Shown here one piece after another: positions 1-10,100 of a stretch of 64,000 nt of DNA (the stretch's first letter is position 1; each line of letters starts with the position of its first letter). This DNA comes from Lysobacterales bacterium (lineage in GTDB: Bacteria; Pseudomonadota; Gammaproteobacteria; Xanthomonadales; SZUA-5): positions 21,011 through 85,010 of the forward strand of contig JALHRS010000004.1 of NCBI GenBank assembly GCA_022841325.1, given 5' to 3'. The position numbers were made by a program, and so were the translations under genes. The notes under the pieces are model-generated. The model saw nothing but the letters and a program-made list of their open reading frames with translations. It did no database searches and was not told the DNA's origin.

Positions 1-1785
1 GTAGAAATAGGCGCCGCTGGAGGACCAGCCACCCGGATAGGGCGGATCCGCTTGTTCGATGCGGGCCTTGATCGCCAGCAGGGCTGCGCGGGCTGCGTCA
101 GCCTGGCCGGTGACCAGCAGGGCCTCGGCCTGCGCCAGGGCGTAAGTCTCCGGATATTCCGGAACATTGCGCAGGCGCTTGGGCCAGAGTTCGGGCGACA
201 GGGCGCGCTGGATGCGTTCGGGGTCCCCGCTGGCCAGGGCCACCCGAAAGGGCAGGGCGGCAAAGAACTCGTTGGGTCCGTCCACCGCCGCCCAGGCGCC
301 TTCGACATCGCCCATCTGCAGCAGAGTTTCGCTACTGTTTTCCCCCATGTCCTTGGCCCAGGCAGAACTGCGGGCAAACAGCGCCTTGGCCTCGTCCGGT
401 CTGCCCAGGCCCATCAGGGTGTTGGCCAGTTCCAGAATGGTATCGGTGTTGGCCGGATCGATCGCCAGCGCGCGCTCGAAGAAAGCGATGGTGTCGTCGA
501 AACGGCCATCGCGACGGGCCACCAGCGCGCGTGCGTACCAGGCCTCGGCATACTCGGGCGAGTGCTTCAGCAAGCGCGCCAGGATGGCCTCGGCGCCGGC
601 ATAGTCACGCTCGCCCATGTAGCGCATGTAGGCCTCGGTCATCGCCGTCTCGATGCTGTCGGGCGCCAGTCGCCGGGCATTGTCCAGTGACACCGCGGCG
701 GCATCGCGCATCGAGGCATCGCTGTAGCCGAACCAGTACATCAGCAACTGCAACTGGGCCTTGCGGGCATGGGCTTCGGCAAACTGCGGATCGAGGCTGA
801 TGGCGCGGTCGAACTGCTGCAGGGCCTGAGCCAGTCGCTCGGGGGTGGCACGATCCGACTGCGCCAGCAGCTTGGCCTGCAGGAAGGCCTCGTACGCGGG
901 CATGCTCGCGGTGGAGCCGGTGGCCAGCGCACTGGCTTCGGCCGGACTCAATACCAGCTGCATGGCACTGGCGACGGCCGTGGCGACATCGGCCTGGATG
1001 GCAAAGATGGTCTCGGTGCTCAGTTCGCGATCGTATTTCTCGGCCCACAGATGCACATCGGTGTTGCCGTCGATCAGCTGCACGGTGATACGCACCTGAT
1101 CGCCGGCACGCTGCACGGCGCCCTCCAGGACCACGCCCGCGCCCAGCTCGCGGGCGATTTCCGGCACCGACAGCTTGCTGTCGGCATAGGCCATCATCGA
1201 GGTGCGCGAGATCACCTTGAACTGATTGATCTTCGACAGCTGCGTCAGCAGATCGTCGTGGATGCCCTCGGCAAAATAGGCATCCTCTTCCCGGCTGCTG
1301 CGATTGCGGAAGGGCAAGACTGCCACCAGCTTGCCTTTGGCCGCTTCAGCCGCCTGCGCGATCGCGGCTTCGGGCGAGGCCGAGAAGAAGAACTTGTCGA
1401 TGGCAAAGTAGCCGAGTGCCAGCAGCAGGCTGACGATGATGGCGCGATCCAGGCGCCGCACGCCCTGCGCTGACGCTGGTGCGTCGGCCGGGCGATCGCT
1501 GATCCGGCGCAGGCGCCGCTCGACGCCGGTATAGGGGTCCGGTGTCGCCTGGACGTCTTCATCGCGCTGCAGCCCCTCCGGTGTGAGCTCGAAGATCCAG
1601 GACACCACCAGCGCCGGTACGAAGCCCACCGCCAGCAGGATGATGATGACCCGCAGTACCCAGTTGGGCACCTCGAAGACCGGCAGCACGGTTTCGGTCA
1701 CCTGCACGATCAACCAGGCCACGACCAGATACAGACCCGCCATGCGGATCACATTGCGGCGCTTGAGTTCGGCGAGCAGACGCAT
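1..1785 (-). CDS. Membrane-anchored TolB-like/TPR protein (partial, 3' end outside window)
   Basis: The reading frame is open from the ATG at 1785 to base 1 (595 codons) and the C-terminus lies outside the window. The N-terminus MRLLAELKRRNVIRMAG is almost identical to that of the gene at 2155-4026, and this shared basic start fixes the initiation codon. Two membrane segments follow at about residues 15-33 and 40-62, then a linker and a third membrane segment at about 105-122. Next comes a TolB/FlgO-like domain (VLPFRNRS near residue 150, then YFAEGIHDDLLTQL) and TPR-like helices to the end. Members of this family are inner-membrane proteins with a periplasmic TolB-like domain and TPRs. They are often annotated as adenylate-cyclase or CadC-like proteins, but no cyclase or DNA-binding domain is visible here. 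Function is unknown and a scaffold or sensing role is inference. Confidence 0.85.
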   Translation of the reverse strand, partial: MRLLAELKRRNVIRMAGLYLVVAWLIVQVTETVLPVFEVPNWVLRVIIILLAVGFVPALVVSWIFELTPEGLQRDEDVQATPDPYTGVERRLRRISDRPADAPASAQGVRRLDRAIIVSLLLALGYFAIDKFFFSASPEAAIAQAAEAAKGKLVAVLPFRNRSSREEDAYFAEGIHDDLLTQLSKINQFKVISRTSMMAYADSKLSVPEIARELGAGVVLEGAVQRAGDQVRITVQLIDGNTDVHLWAEKYDRELSTETIFAIQADVATAVASAMQLVLSPAEASALATGSTASMPAYEAFLQAKLLAQSDRATPERLAQALQQFDRAISLDPQFAEAHARKAQLQLLMYWFGYSDASMRDAAAVSLDNARRLAPDSIETAMTEAYMRYMGERDYAGAEAILARLLKHSPEYAEAWYARALVARRDGRFDDTIAFFERALAIDPANTDTILELANTLMGLGRPDEAKALFARSSAWAKDMGENSSETLLQMGDVEGAWAAVDGPNEFFAALPFRVALASGDPERIQRALSPELWPKRLRNVPEYPETYALAQAEALLVTGQADAARAALLAIKARIEQADPPYPGGWSSSGAYFY

Positions 1786-1937
1786 CGGCAGGGGTCAGGG
1801 CTGTCGTCAGGCAGGTGACATGATGTTAGCCGAATAGCAAATTGCGGCTGTCCTCGGAATGACAAGACCGCAGGAATCGCCGGGTGGGCACTGCGGGCAC
1901 TGGCCAAACATGTCGCAAGTTCCTGATTTTGCGGCCG

Positions 1938-2150
1938 AGGAGGGAGGGGTAGGGGGCAGGGGAAGAGCGGTGGGTCCGCGACGCTGTGGTGGGCCCGAGC
2001 TGCTGTGGGTCAGAGCTGTTGTGGGTCCGGACTTTGTCCGGACGCTTTTGCGTCGATGCGCCAGAAGCGTCCGGACGAAGTCCGGACCTATCGAAGCGCC
2101 GGCTGTGCCAGCCTTTCCCCTGCCCCCTGCCCCCTGCCCCTTCTCCAGGC
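1938..2150. repeat. Heptamer-bounded palindromic element A
   Basis: The left arm (about 1941-1975) is GGGGCAG-type DNA ending in GAAGAGCGG. The right arm (about 2108-2145) is a CCCCTGC heptamer array on the complementary sense. Between them lies an inverted-repeat core (2024-2088) that starts GGTCCGGACTTTGTCC and ends AGTCCGGACC. The same layout recurs at 50155-50393, and the same core recurs at 43741-43807. The element fills the gap between two paralogous genes and ends five bases from the stop of the gene at 2155. It has no coding content. Confidence 0.75.
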
Positions 2151-2154
2151 AACC

Positions 2155-4026
2155 CTACTCGCAGCGCAGTTCGTCGCCGCTCTCGCCACCCAGCGTGCAG
2201 CCATCGGGCGGGCCCAGTTTGCTCCAGTACGCACTCAAACCATGCAGACGGGCGAATTCCGGGAAGCGCGGGTGCTCGCGAAAACTCCGGAACTGCGGGT
2301 ACCAGAGGCTGAACAGCAAGGTCTGGATTCCCTGGGTCTTGTTGCCCAGGGCGTTGTCCATGGCGGCATCGGTGAGCCCGAAGACCTGCAGCAGATGGGC
2401 CCATTCCAGACCGGGTTCGGCCTTGACGGCTTCGAGCAGACGTTGCTGCGCGTCCGCCAGCTGAGTCGAATCCGTCAGCGCTGGCGCCAGCGAGCGCGCC
2501 AGTTCGCGCCTGCCTGCCGGCAGGCTGTCGTCATCGTGCAGCCAGTCCAGGTAGGCCTGGGTCCGGTCGGATCCATTGTCGGCATTGCTGGTCATGAAGA
2601 ACAGGGCGCGACTGGCCGGTCCGCGCCAGCCCAGGGCATGGGCCCGCACCAGCAGCTCGCGGCCAGCGCCGTGATCACCACGCAGATCGGTGGCGATACC
2701 CAGCCAGCCCATCGGCAGTCCACTCAGCGGGTCCAGTGTCTGGGCCTGCGCGAAACTGGCCTGAGCCTGCCCGATATGGCCCACTTCGAACAGCCCCAGG
2801 CCCTGCCAGACACGCGAGTTGGCGTTGTTGGGCGCCAGCGTCAGTGCCTGCTCGATCAGTTCGGCATGGCGCAGGCGATCACCGCGATCACCGGCAATGC
2901 GCGCGCTCACCGCCAGCGCGCCAGGATGCAGAGTGCGGATGGCCAGCGCCCGGTCGGCGGCGATCTGCGCCTGTTCCAGCGTATCGATGCCGGCGGGCTC
3001 GGGCGCATAACTGCGCCAGACATACCAGGTGGCCGCCAGCGTGCCCCAGGCATCGGCAAACTGTGGATCGCGTTTGACCGCCTGCTCCAGCAGTTCGCGC
3101 GCCGCCGGCAGATTGGCGCCGCGCTGGGCGAACAACTGCCGGCCGCGCAGATAGGCCTCGTAGGCTTGGAGGTCGGCCGTGGCCACCGCGACCTCGATCC
3201 GGCGCACGCCGAGCGAGTCGGCCAGCGCATCGGCGATCGCCTGCGAAATCTCTTCCTGCACGCGGAAGATCTCCACCAGACGGCGTTGATAGGTCTGCGA
3301 CCACACGTGTTGATCGGTGCGGGCGTCGATCAGCTGCGTGCTGATCCGCACCTCCTCGCCATCACGGCGCACCGAGCCTTCCAGCAGATAGGCCACACTC
3401 AGCTGCGCGGCAATCTCGCCGCTGTCCAGCTGGCTGTCGCGGAAGACGAAGGATGAGGTTCGCGAGGTGACCTTGAGCCCGTCGATACGCGCGAGCACGT
3501 TCAGCAACTCCTCGGACAGGCCGTCGGCGAAGTAGTTGTCGGCGGCGTCCTGGCTCATGTTGACGAAGGGCAGTACCGCCAGGGAATGGCTGTCGACGGT
3601 CGGCGCTGGCCGTGTCGGCACGGCCGGCAACGGCGGTGCCGAGCTGACCGCTGGCGCCGCGAAGTCCTTGTCGGGTTTGGCCTGGTCAATGAACTGTCGT
3701 ATCAGCGAGAGGCTGAGCGCAGCCAGGACGACGATGACGATCATCTGGTCCAGACGTCGCGCCGTGATCGGGCGCTGTGGGTTGTCGCGGCTGGCGCCGC
3801 CATCGACCCGAAAACCGGAGGGCGTGAGCTCATAGCGCCAGGACAGCAGCAGCACCGGCACGCCCGCCAGCAACAGGCCCAGGATCAGCCAGCGCAAGGC
3901 CTCGATCGGCAGTTCCAGCGCCGGGAACAGCAGCGCACACATGGCCACCAGCAGCCAGGACAAGGCCAGCCACGCCACGCCGGTGCGGATGACATTGCGG
4001 CGCTTGAGTTCAGCGAGCAGTCGCAT
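2155..4026 (-). CDS. Membrane-anchored TolB-like/TPR protein
   Basis: This 623-residue paralogue lies next to the TolB-like/TPR protein at 1-1785. The start at 4026 is chosen because the protein then begins MRLLAELKRRNVIRTGVAWL, matching the neighbour; an in-frame upstream ATG at 4062 would add 12 unconserved residues. Two membrane segments occur at about residues 14-32 and 38-60 and a third at about 90-108. A TolB/FlgO-like domain follows (SLAVLPFVNMSQDAADNYF, then EELLNVLARIDGLKV and LLEGSVR). The C-terminal half is TPR-like (LAPNNANSRVWQGLGLFEVG and similar helices). The family is common in Xanthomonadales and is probably anchored in the inner membrane with the TPR part in the periplasm. 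Substrate or partner is unknown. The two copies are separated by repeat element A, consistent with an old tandem duplication. Confidence 0.85.
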   Translation of the reverse strand: MRLLAELKRRNVIRTGVAWLALSWLLVAMCALLFPALELPIEALRWLILGLLLAGVPVLLLSWRYELTPSGFRVDGGASRDNPQRPITARRLDQMIVIVVLAALSLSLIRQFIDQAKPDKDFAAPAVSSAPPLPAVPTRPAPTVDSHSLAVLPFVNMSQDAADNYFADGLSEELLNVLARIDGLKVTSRTSSFVFRDSQLDSGEIAAQLSVAYLLEGSVRRDGEEVRISTQLIDARTDQHVWSQTYQRRLVEIFRVQEEISQAIADALADSLGVRRIEVAVATADLQAYEAYLRGRQLFAQRGANLPAARELLEQAVKRDPQFADAWGTLAATWYVWRSYAPEPAGIDTLEQAQIAADRALAIRTLHPGALAVSARIAGDRGDRLRHAELIEQALTLAPNNANSRVWQGLGLFEVGHIGQAQASFAQAQTLDPLSGLPMGWLGIATDLRGDHGAGRELLVRAHALGWRGPASRALFFMTSNADNGSDRTQAYLDWLHDDDSLPAGRRELARSLAPALTDSTQLADAQQRLLEAVKAEPGLEWAHLLQVFGLTDAAMDNALGNKTQGIQTLLFSLWYPQFRSFREHPRFPEFARLHGLSAYWSKLGPPDGCTLGGESGDELRCE

Positions 4027-4174
4027 CTTGGACAGTCTCGGTGGCCGGGGCTCGAGGCTCAATCTTAGCGCGTGTGTGCCGTGGTGGTGCGCACGCCGGG
4101 CGCCGCGCGCTGGCCATTCTCAGTCATCCAGGGATTGCGCGTGCGCCCGGACCCGGCCTGCACCTTGATTGCCA

Positions 4175-4591
4175 TCAGCGCTGGTCGGGCCGAATGCGCA
4201 GATCCGATCGGCTCTCGTCGTGAGCATGAATCCAGCGATTCACCGTGCGGCCCATGCGGGCAATCATGCTCATGTTGAAGAAATGCATGCCGCCAAGCAC
4301 CAGCAGCGTGACCCCGATGCGAGAGCCGATTTCCGGCACCATGTTGATCGCGTTGATGTTCCAGTCGCTGAGGCGGAAACAGATGAAACCGAGGTTGACC
4401 AGGTAGAAACCGATGACCAGCAGCCGGTTGGTCGATTGGGCCAGTTCCCGATCCTGGGCGAAGCAGCGCACCAGGAAGGTCTCGCCGCTGCTCGACAGCA
4501 CTCTGGCCACCCAGACCGTCAGCGCTACCGACAGCAGCAGATACAGCGCATAGGACACGTAGATCAGCCCGACATTGTTCACTTCATTCAT
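4175..4591 (-). CDS. Small integral membrane protein, unknown function
   Basis: This 138-residue protein has three predicted membrane segments, at about residues 8-30 (VGLIYVSYALYLLLSVALTV), 55-75 (LLVIGFYLVNLGFICFRL) and 88-107 (RIGVTLLVLGGMHFFNMSMI). Its C-terminal tail is hydrophilic with HAHDE. I do not recognise the family. It lies between the AraC-type regulator (4979-6001) and the TolB-like/TPR gene (2155-4026) in the same orientation. It has its own AT-rich upstream region, including a 16-bp palindrome at 4727-4742, so it is probably transcribed from its own promoter. The regulator is itself a membrane protein and could control this gene; that link is inference from adjacency. Confidence 0.75.
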   Translation of the reverse strand: MNEVNNVGLIYVSYALYLLLSVALTVWVARVLSSSGETFLVRCFAQDRELAQSTNRLLVIGFYLVNLGFICFRLSDWNINAINMVPEIGSRIGVTLLVLGGMHFFNMSMIARMGRTVNRWIHAHDESRSDLRIRPDQR

Positions 4592-4659
4592 TTCAGCACA
4601 CTCCTTTGTTTGGGTGAGCCGAGACTGCGCTCACCCCAGTCGGGGGTGCTTCCGGAATG

Positions 4660-4742
4660 ATCTTTCTGCAGCAGATTTTTCAGTCTGAAGAACAAAGATT
4701 CATAAAATCAACAGGATGCAGAACCACAACATGATCATGTTG
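4660..4742 (-). promoter_or_regulatory. Putative promoter region with 16-bp palindrome
   Basis: This stretch is clearly AT-richer than its surroundings. On the minus strand TTGTGG is followed 18 bases later by TATGAA, a plausible sigma-70-like pair reading towards the membrane-protein gene at 4591. The perfect palindrome CAACATGATCATGTTG (4727-4742) overlaps the upstream edge of the -35 candidate and could be an operator. The remaining intergenic DNA up to 4978 is GC-rich and shows nothing recognisable. Confidence 0.4.
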
Positions 4743-4978
4743 GGCTTTGATGTGCCGGCGAGCACCCCGTAGCGCGGCTCCGGCGCGCGTAGGGTCGGCC
4801 GCTGGCGATCAGCGGCTTCGCGCCGGCGGCCGCGGCTCGGCGTGGCGGTCTCGTCGTGCGGATTCCAGCGTTTGCCGTGGCATTGGACTCGACCTGGCCT
4901 CGGCGCATCGCCGCTGGTGGAATCCGCCTGCGGGGTTTGGCGGCGAAGGTCGATGGCGTGTCGTGGGCGGGTTCCACC

Positions 4979-6001
4979 CTAGCGCTGTTGGCGCCGATAT
5001 TGACCGGGGACCATGCCGAGTTCTTCCTTGAAGGCCAGATAGAAGGCCGATTGCGAGCTGAACCCGACCGAGAGCCCGACCGACAGCACCGAGGCGCGCG
5101 GTTCATCGACCAGCATCCGCTGCGCCGCCTGCACCCGATAGCGCCGCACCAGTCGTGAGAAACCCAGTTCCATCCGGGTGTTCACCAGCTCCGACAGCTG
5201 GTGGGTGCTGAGCTCCATCAGTTCGGCCACTGTGCCGAGGTTCAGCGCTTCATTCTGGTAAACGCGCTCGACCTCGAACAGTTGCCGCAAACGCGTCAGC
5301 GCGGCGTCCTGATCGATCCTGCCCAGCGTCGACTGGGCATAGCTGCGGCTGACCGCTTCGCTGGTCTTCTGCACCAGGTCGGGCACCGCCAGCAACAGCC
5401 AGCAGACCATGAAGAAGCCGACGGCGATGCAGCTGGCGTAGGTCCAGGCGTAAACGGCCCAGGCAAACACCTGCGGTGTCAGCAGACCGATCAGCGCGGC
5501 CAGCAGACCCATCACGGCGAAGACCGCAACCACTGGCAGTTCCAGCCGAAACCAGCGCCGCTGCGTGCGCAATCGGTACAGCAGCGAGGCCAGATGCAGC
5601 GCAAAGCCCGCACCCATCGCCAGCGCCACCGGAATTCCCCAGCGCAGCGGAATCGATACCGCCAGCAGCACCACGGCGACCGGCGTCAGCCATTCCAGCC
5701 GCTGCCAGCGATCGGCCGGTCGGACCACGCCGAGCAGCAGCCAATAGAAGCCCAGGGACTGCAGAAACAACACGACGATGTAGCGGCGTGCGGGCGCTGC
5801 ATCGGCCCCGGCCTGCAGCAGTTCGGCATTGCCGATCTGGGTGGCCACCAGACCGAACAGCATCAGGAAACCCGCCAGCCGGGATTGCAGCGGCAGCTCC
5901 ATCCTGCGATAGACCGTGGCCAGCGCCAGCACCAGCAACAGCGCCATCCCGACGGAAGAGCCGACCAGCAAGGACATCATCGAAGGCATGGCGGTGACCA
6001 T
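4979..6001 (-). CDS. Membrane-anchored AraC-family transcriptional regulator
   Basis: The protein has about 340 residues. The N-terminal two thirds contain about seven hydrophobic segments (for example SSVGMALLLVLALATVY and VVAVFAVMGLLAALIGLL). The C-terminal 110 residues form an AraC-type double helix-turn-helix: TVAELMELSTHQLSELVNT is the first recognition unit and VGFSSQSAFYLAFKEELGMV the second, ending PGQYR as usual. Such proteins sense a signal at the membrane and bind DNA from the cytoplasmic C-terminus. An in-frame ATG at 6040 lies inside an interspersed repeat (6035-6132), so the start at 6001 is preferred; ATGs at 5989 and 5980 are also possible. Nearby targets may include the gene at 4175-4591. 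Confidence 0.85.
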   Translation of the reverse strand: MVTAMPSMMSLLVGSSVGMALLLVLALATVYRRMELPLQSRLAGFLMLFGLVATQIGNAELLQAGADAAPARRYIVVLFLQSLGFYWLLLGVVRPADRWQRLEWLTPVAVVLLAVSIPLRWGIPVALAMGAGFALHLASLLYRLRTQRRWFRLELPVVAVFAVMGLLAALIGLLTPQVFAWAVYAWTYASCIAVGFFMVCWLLLAVPDLVQKTSEAVSRSYAQSTLGRIDQDAALTRLRQLFEVERVYQNEALNLGTVAELMELSTHQLSELVNTRMELGFSRLVRRYRVQAAQRMLVDEPRASVLSVGLSVGFSSQSAFYLAFKEELGMVPGQYRRQQR

Positions 6002-6034
6002 TTCTCCATGGACCCATATCCTAAGTTGTTGATG

Positions 6035-6132
6035 CGTCATTGCGAGGAGCGCAGCGACGAAGCAATCCAGTGCTCTTGAAGCTGTGCCTCTGGATTGCTT
6101 CCCCCGGGATCAAGTCCGGGGTCGCAATGACG
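6035..6132. repeat. Interspersed inverted repeat (CGTCATTGCGA family)
   Basis: The ends are CGTCATTGCGA (6035) and TCGCAATGACG (6122-6132). An inner pair, GAAGCAATCCAG and CTGGATTGCTTC, lies on either side of a short non-palindromic centre. The whole element is an imperfect hairpin of about 98 bp. A half copy lies at 42883-42918. This sequence type is a widespread intergenic repeat in proteobacteria. It lies between two minus-strand genes and overlaps the longest possible 5' extension of the AraC-type gene. Confidence 0.75.
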
Positions 6133-6140
6133 CTGTGGGT

Positions 6141-7067
6141 TCAGGACGGATATGGCCCACGATACCGGGTGTCGCGGATTTCGCGAGTCCAGACGATGTT
6201 GCCGCTGCCGAGGTCCACGGCCACCAGCGTTGGCATCTCGATCTTCGATTTGCCCTCGGTGACGGAGATCTTCGGCGTGGTGACGTACAGCAGTCGGCCA
6301 CCGATCACGTCGAAGGGGCGATAGGAGTACTCACTGATGGTCTCGCCGATGCGGGTGCCCTTGGCATCGCTGAGCTGCCAGCGATAGCGGCCGTCTTCGA
6401 GGCGCTCGCTCTGCAGGCGATAGTCATCGCTGACCGAGCGGAAATTGCGCGGTCCGGTGGCGCTGGGCTGGCCGATCTCGGCTGCGGTGCTGGCGCTGGA
6501 CTTGACGCTGGGCTCGGCAACGGCAGCGAGCTTGCCCTGGCCCCAGTCGATGGCCAGCGCGCCACTGACTTGAGTCAGGGACGCGCGCTTCTCGCCGCTT
6601 CCGGCTTCGTCCTCGCTGTTCATGCGCGCGCCCTGGACCTGCTGGCGCGTGTGCGACCAGCGCAGGCCATCGGCCAAGGCGCTCAGCCTGAACTGCTCGC
6701 CCATGCGCTCTTCGACCAGACCGCGGGCCGGCGCCGGCAGGTCCACTGACGCGCGTGCCACCAGGCTGCCATCGCTGGCCTTGAGCACGGCATAGCCGAG
6801 CTTGCCGCGTTCGGCGCCATCGCGCATGACCAGCACCTGCTCGCCTTCCATGGCGATGGGCATGGCGCCATCGCGGCTGGTCCATTCGGTCTTGCCGGTG
6901 GCAATCGACACCTGTTCGACGGCACTGTCGGGCGTCATCAGCAGCACCCGCTGCTGCTCGCGCGCGATCAGCACGCCGCTCTGGAGTGTGTCGGCCGCCT
7001 GCGCCGGAGATCCCAGCAGCGCCAACGTGACCAGCGCCAAGGCGCTCAGGGAAAGATTAAGGTGCAT
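6141..7067 (-). CDS. Exported propeller-like protein, unknown function
   Basis: This 308-residue protein has a signal peptide with a LALVTLALLGSPAQA core and cleavage probably after AQA-A. The rest is beta-rich, with short motifs resembling PQQ-type propeller blades (IATGKTEWTSRDG near residue 55 and VAVDLGSGNIVWTREIRDTR near the C-terminus). With only a few recognisable blades it could be a reduced propeller. It probably acts in the periplasm or at the cell surface. It is divergent from the large exported protein that starts at 7151, with 83 bp between the two start codons, so the promoters may share regulation. No partner or substrate can be named. Confidence 0.7.
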   Translation of the reverse strand: MHLNLSLSALALVTLALLGSPAQAADTLQSGVLIAREQQRVLLMTPDSAVEQVSIATGKTEWTSRDGAMPIAMEGEQVLVMRDGAERGKLGYAVLKASDGSLVARASVDLPAPARGLVEERMGEQFRLSALADGLRWSHTRQQVQGARMNSEDEAGSGEKRASLTQVSGALAIDWGQGKLAAVAEPSVKSSASTAAEIGQPSATGPRNFRSVSDDYRLQSERLEDGRYRWQLSDAKGTRIGETISEYSYRPFDVIGGRLLYVTTPKISVTEGKSKIEMPTLVAVDLGSGNIVWTREIRDTRYRGPYPS

Positions 7068-7150
7068 TTAGGACTCCTGCGACTATAGACATTAGACATT
7101 CCGTAACAGTTAGCATAGAAGCCTTCGATCCACAAAGCCAAGGGCATCTC

Positions 7151-10100
7151 GTGAAGGGAATCACTACCACCCGATTGATCCACTCGCTGCTGACGGTCTT
7201 GCTGATGGCATTCGCCGGCACCGCATCGGCGCAACAGGCCAATGACGCCTTCGCCGCGGCGATCACGCTCAGCGGCAACGCCACCCAGAGCACCGGCAGC
7301 AATGTCGGCGCCACTGCGGAACCGGGTGAGCCGGTACATGCGGGCGTGGGCGGCGGCGCCTCGGTGTGGTGGCAGTGGACTGCCAGTGCCAACGTCACAA
7401 CCACCATCGATACCTTCGGCAGCAACTTCGATACCGTGCTGGCGGTATACACGGGCAATGCCGTCAATGCGCTGACGCAGATCGGCAGCAACGACGATGC
7501 CGGCAGCGGACTGCAGAGCCAGGTGCGCTTCACGGCAGTGGCCGGTACCAGCTACCGCATCGCTGTCGATGGTTTTGCCACTGCCCGCGGCAACATCGTG
7601 CTGAATCTGCTGGCGGCTGATCCGGCGCCAATGCTGTCGTCGAATCCGGCAGGCGGCGCCACGGTGCTTCTCCCGGGCGGTGCCCTTGGCAGCACCAGCG
7701 TGCGCGTGATCGATCTGATCGCCAGCGGCGGTTCCGGCGCCTCCTCGGTGGCGCTGGCCTGTGTCAGTTCGGGTGGCGTGTTGATCGGTCCTGCCGGCGC
7801 CACACCCGGCGGCACCAGCGTCAACCAGACCATCAATGCGGGCGCGCAACCGCTGGATCTGGCGGTGGCAGCGGTACTGACCGATGCCCAGCAGACCCTG
7901 GCCAATGCGGTGGTCTGCACGGCAACGCCATCGGCCGGCGCCAGCTACACGCTGAGCTTCACGGTGCAGCGCCCGGCCGCACTGGCGGCCAACGCGCCGC
8001 CGCTGATCAGCGGAGTTCCGCCGAGTGGGTCCACGCTGCATCTGCGGGCCGCTGCACTCGGTGGTCTGGCAACGGGCCGCCTGGATTTGCGGCTGGAACC
8101 CGGGCTCGGTAGCGGCACGGCAGTGGTGGCCTGCAGTGGCGATGCCGGCCTGCAGATCGCGGCTGCAGGCTTGCCCCCCGCGCCCGGACAGTTCGCGCAG
8201 ACCGTGCCGGCCAATGGACCGGTGGTCGATGTCAGTCTGGGCGCCCCGACCGTCCAGATTCCCTACAACCTCTCGCTGATCTGCAGCGTGACCCCGAGCG
8301 TGGGCAATTCCTACGCGCTGATCTACACGGTCAACGTTCCCGCCGGTCTGGTGCCGGGATCGCAGACCTGGGTACCGATAGGCCCCGGACCAGTCGCCGA
8401 TGGTCAGAGCGAAGGCATCACCGGGCCGCCCGCCAACGCGGTGTCGGGTGCGGTGCAGGTGGTGTTGCCGCATCCCACCAACGCCGACATTCTCTATGTG
8501 GGTTCGGTCAACGGCGGTGTCTGGCGCACCGACAATGCCCAGGCGGCATCACCGAACTGGCGGCCGCTCACCGATCAGCAGACCTCCCTCAGCATCGGTG
8601 CCCTGGTCTTCGACGCCAGTGATGCCAACACGCTGGTGGCGGGTATTGGTCGCTTCAGCAGTTTCGGTCGCACTGGCGGCGCCTTGATCGGATTGCTGCG
8701 CAGTGCGGATGGAGGCAACAACTGGAGGCCGCTGGCCTCCAGCATGAGTGGCCGCAATATCAGTGGACTGGCGGCGAATGGCAGCACCATCGTTGCGGCC
8801 AGCAACGGGTCGAGCAGCGGTCTGTGCGCCGACCGCGGCCTGTTCCGCAGCACCGATGCGGGTGTCAGCTTCACGCAGATTACCGCCGCGCAGGGCTTCG
8901 CGCCCGGGCTGGTCACGGCGCTGACCAGCGATCAGACCACCCCGCAGACCTTGTACGCCCATCTCGACGGCGCCAACGACTGCGCCGCCCAGGCCAGCGC
9001 CAACGGCATCTACCGCAGCACCGACGGCGGTGCCAGCTGGCAGAAGGTCGGTAGCCCGGAGATGAATACCCTGATGAGCACCAGTGGCAAGGTGGTCCGG
9101 GTTCACGCCAGCGGCGGTCGCGTCGCGGTAGGCGTCTCCGACGGTCAGCTCCGCGGTGTCTGGTACAGCAGCGACTCGGGCGCCAACTGGACGCTGATCG
9201 GTTTCCCGCAGACCTTCGAAGGCAGCGATGCCGTCGGCATCCATCCCGGTGGCCAGGGTCGATTGCACTTCTCGCTGGCGCTGGATCGCGGCAATCCCAA
9301 TCTGATCTACGTGGGCGGTGACCGCCAGCCCGGCGATTTCCCCAACAGCCTGGGGGCCGAGGACTTCAGCGGTCGCTTGTTCCGGGGCGACGGCACCGCG
9401 CCCGGTGGCAACTGGACATCGCTCACCCACAGCGGTACCAGCAACAACAGTGCCCCGCATGCCGATTCGCGCAGTCTGGCAATGGATGCGGCAGGCCGGC
9501 TGATCGAGGGTGATGACGGCGGCGTCTATGCCCGCCTGCAACCCGCCAGTGGCGCCGGCAGCTGGATCTCCCTGAACGGCGATCTGCAGGTCACCGAGCA
9601 GCACAATGTGGCCTTCGACCGAGTTGCCGGCGTTGCCCTGTCCGGCAGTCAGGACAATGGCAGCATGCGCCAGCTCGGCAGCGCCCTGCGCGACTGGGTG
9701 GTCATCTCCGGTGGCGACGGTGGCGATGTCGCGGTTGACGCCCTGCAACGGGCCGAGGCCGGTGCCGCGATCAGCTACACCAGCTCGCAGTTCCTCGGCG
9801 CCTTCAGCCGGCGCGAGTACTCCGCCGCCAATGCCGCCCTGACCCTGAGCTTTCCGGAGCTGATCGGCACCGATGGCAGCGCCGGCCCTTCGGGCCAGTT
9901 CGTGACCCCGATTGCCAGCAACCAGATCGCGGGTAATCGCCTGGTCATCGGCGGCTCCGATGCGCTGTACGAGTCCTTCGATTCGGGCGACACCGTGGCC
10001 CGGATTGCCGACGGTTTGCGAGCCCGCTCACCGCTGGGTGCTGGTTCCATCGCCTACGGCGCCGACGGCAACGCCGATATCCTGTATGTCGCCGGTTGCC

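Noticed and set aside
1826..2404. A 192-codon minus-strand frame over element A, including a tail that reads SCHSEDSRNLLFG.
   Set aside because: It translates an intergenic palindrome and a common interspersed repeat (bases about 1842-1880), a known source of false genes.
2155..4026. The TolB-like/TPR protein as an adenylate cyclase or CadC regulator.
   Set aside because: No cyclase domain and no N-terminal winged helix are visible; only membrane segments, the TolB-like domain and TPR-like helices.
7046..8473. A 475-codon minus-strand open frame overlapping the start of the giant gene at 7151.
   Set aside because: The plus-strand frame has a signal peptide and clear domains; the minus frame has none and runs through the region between two real starts.
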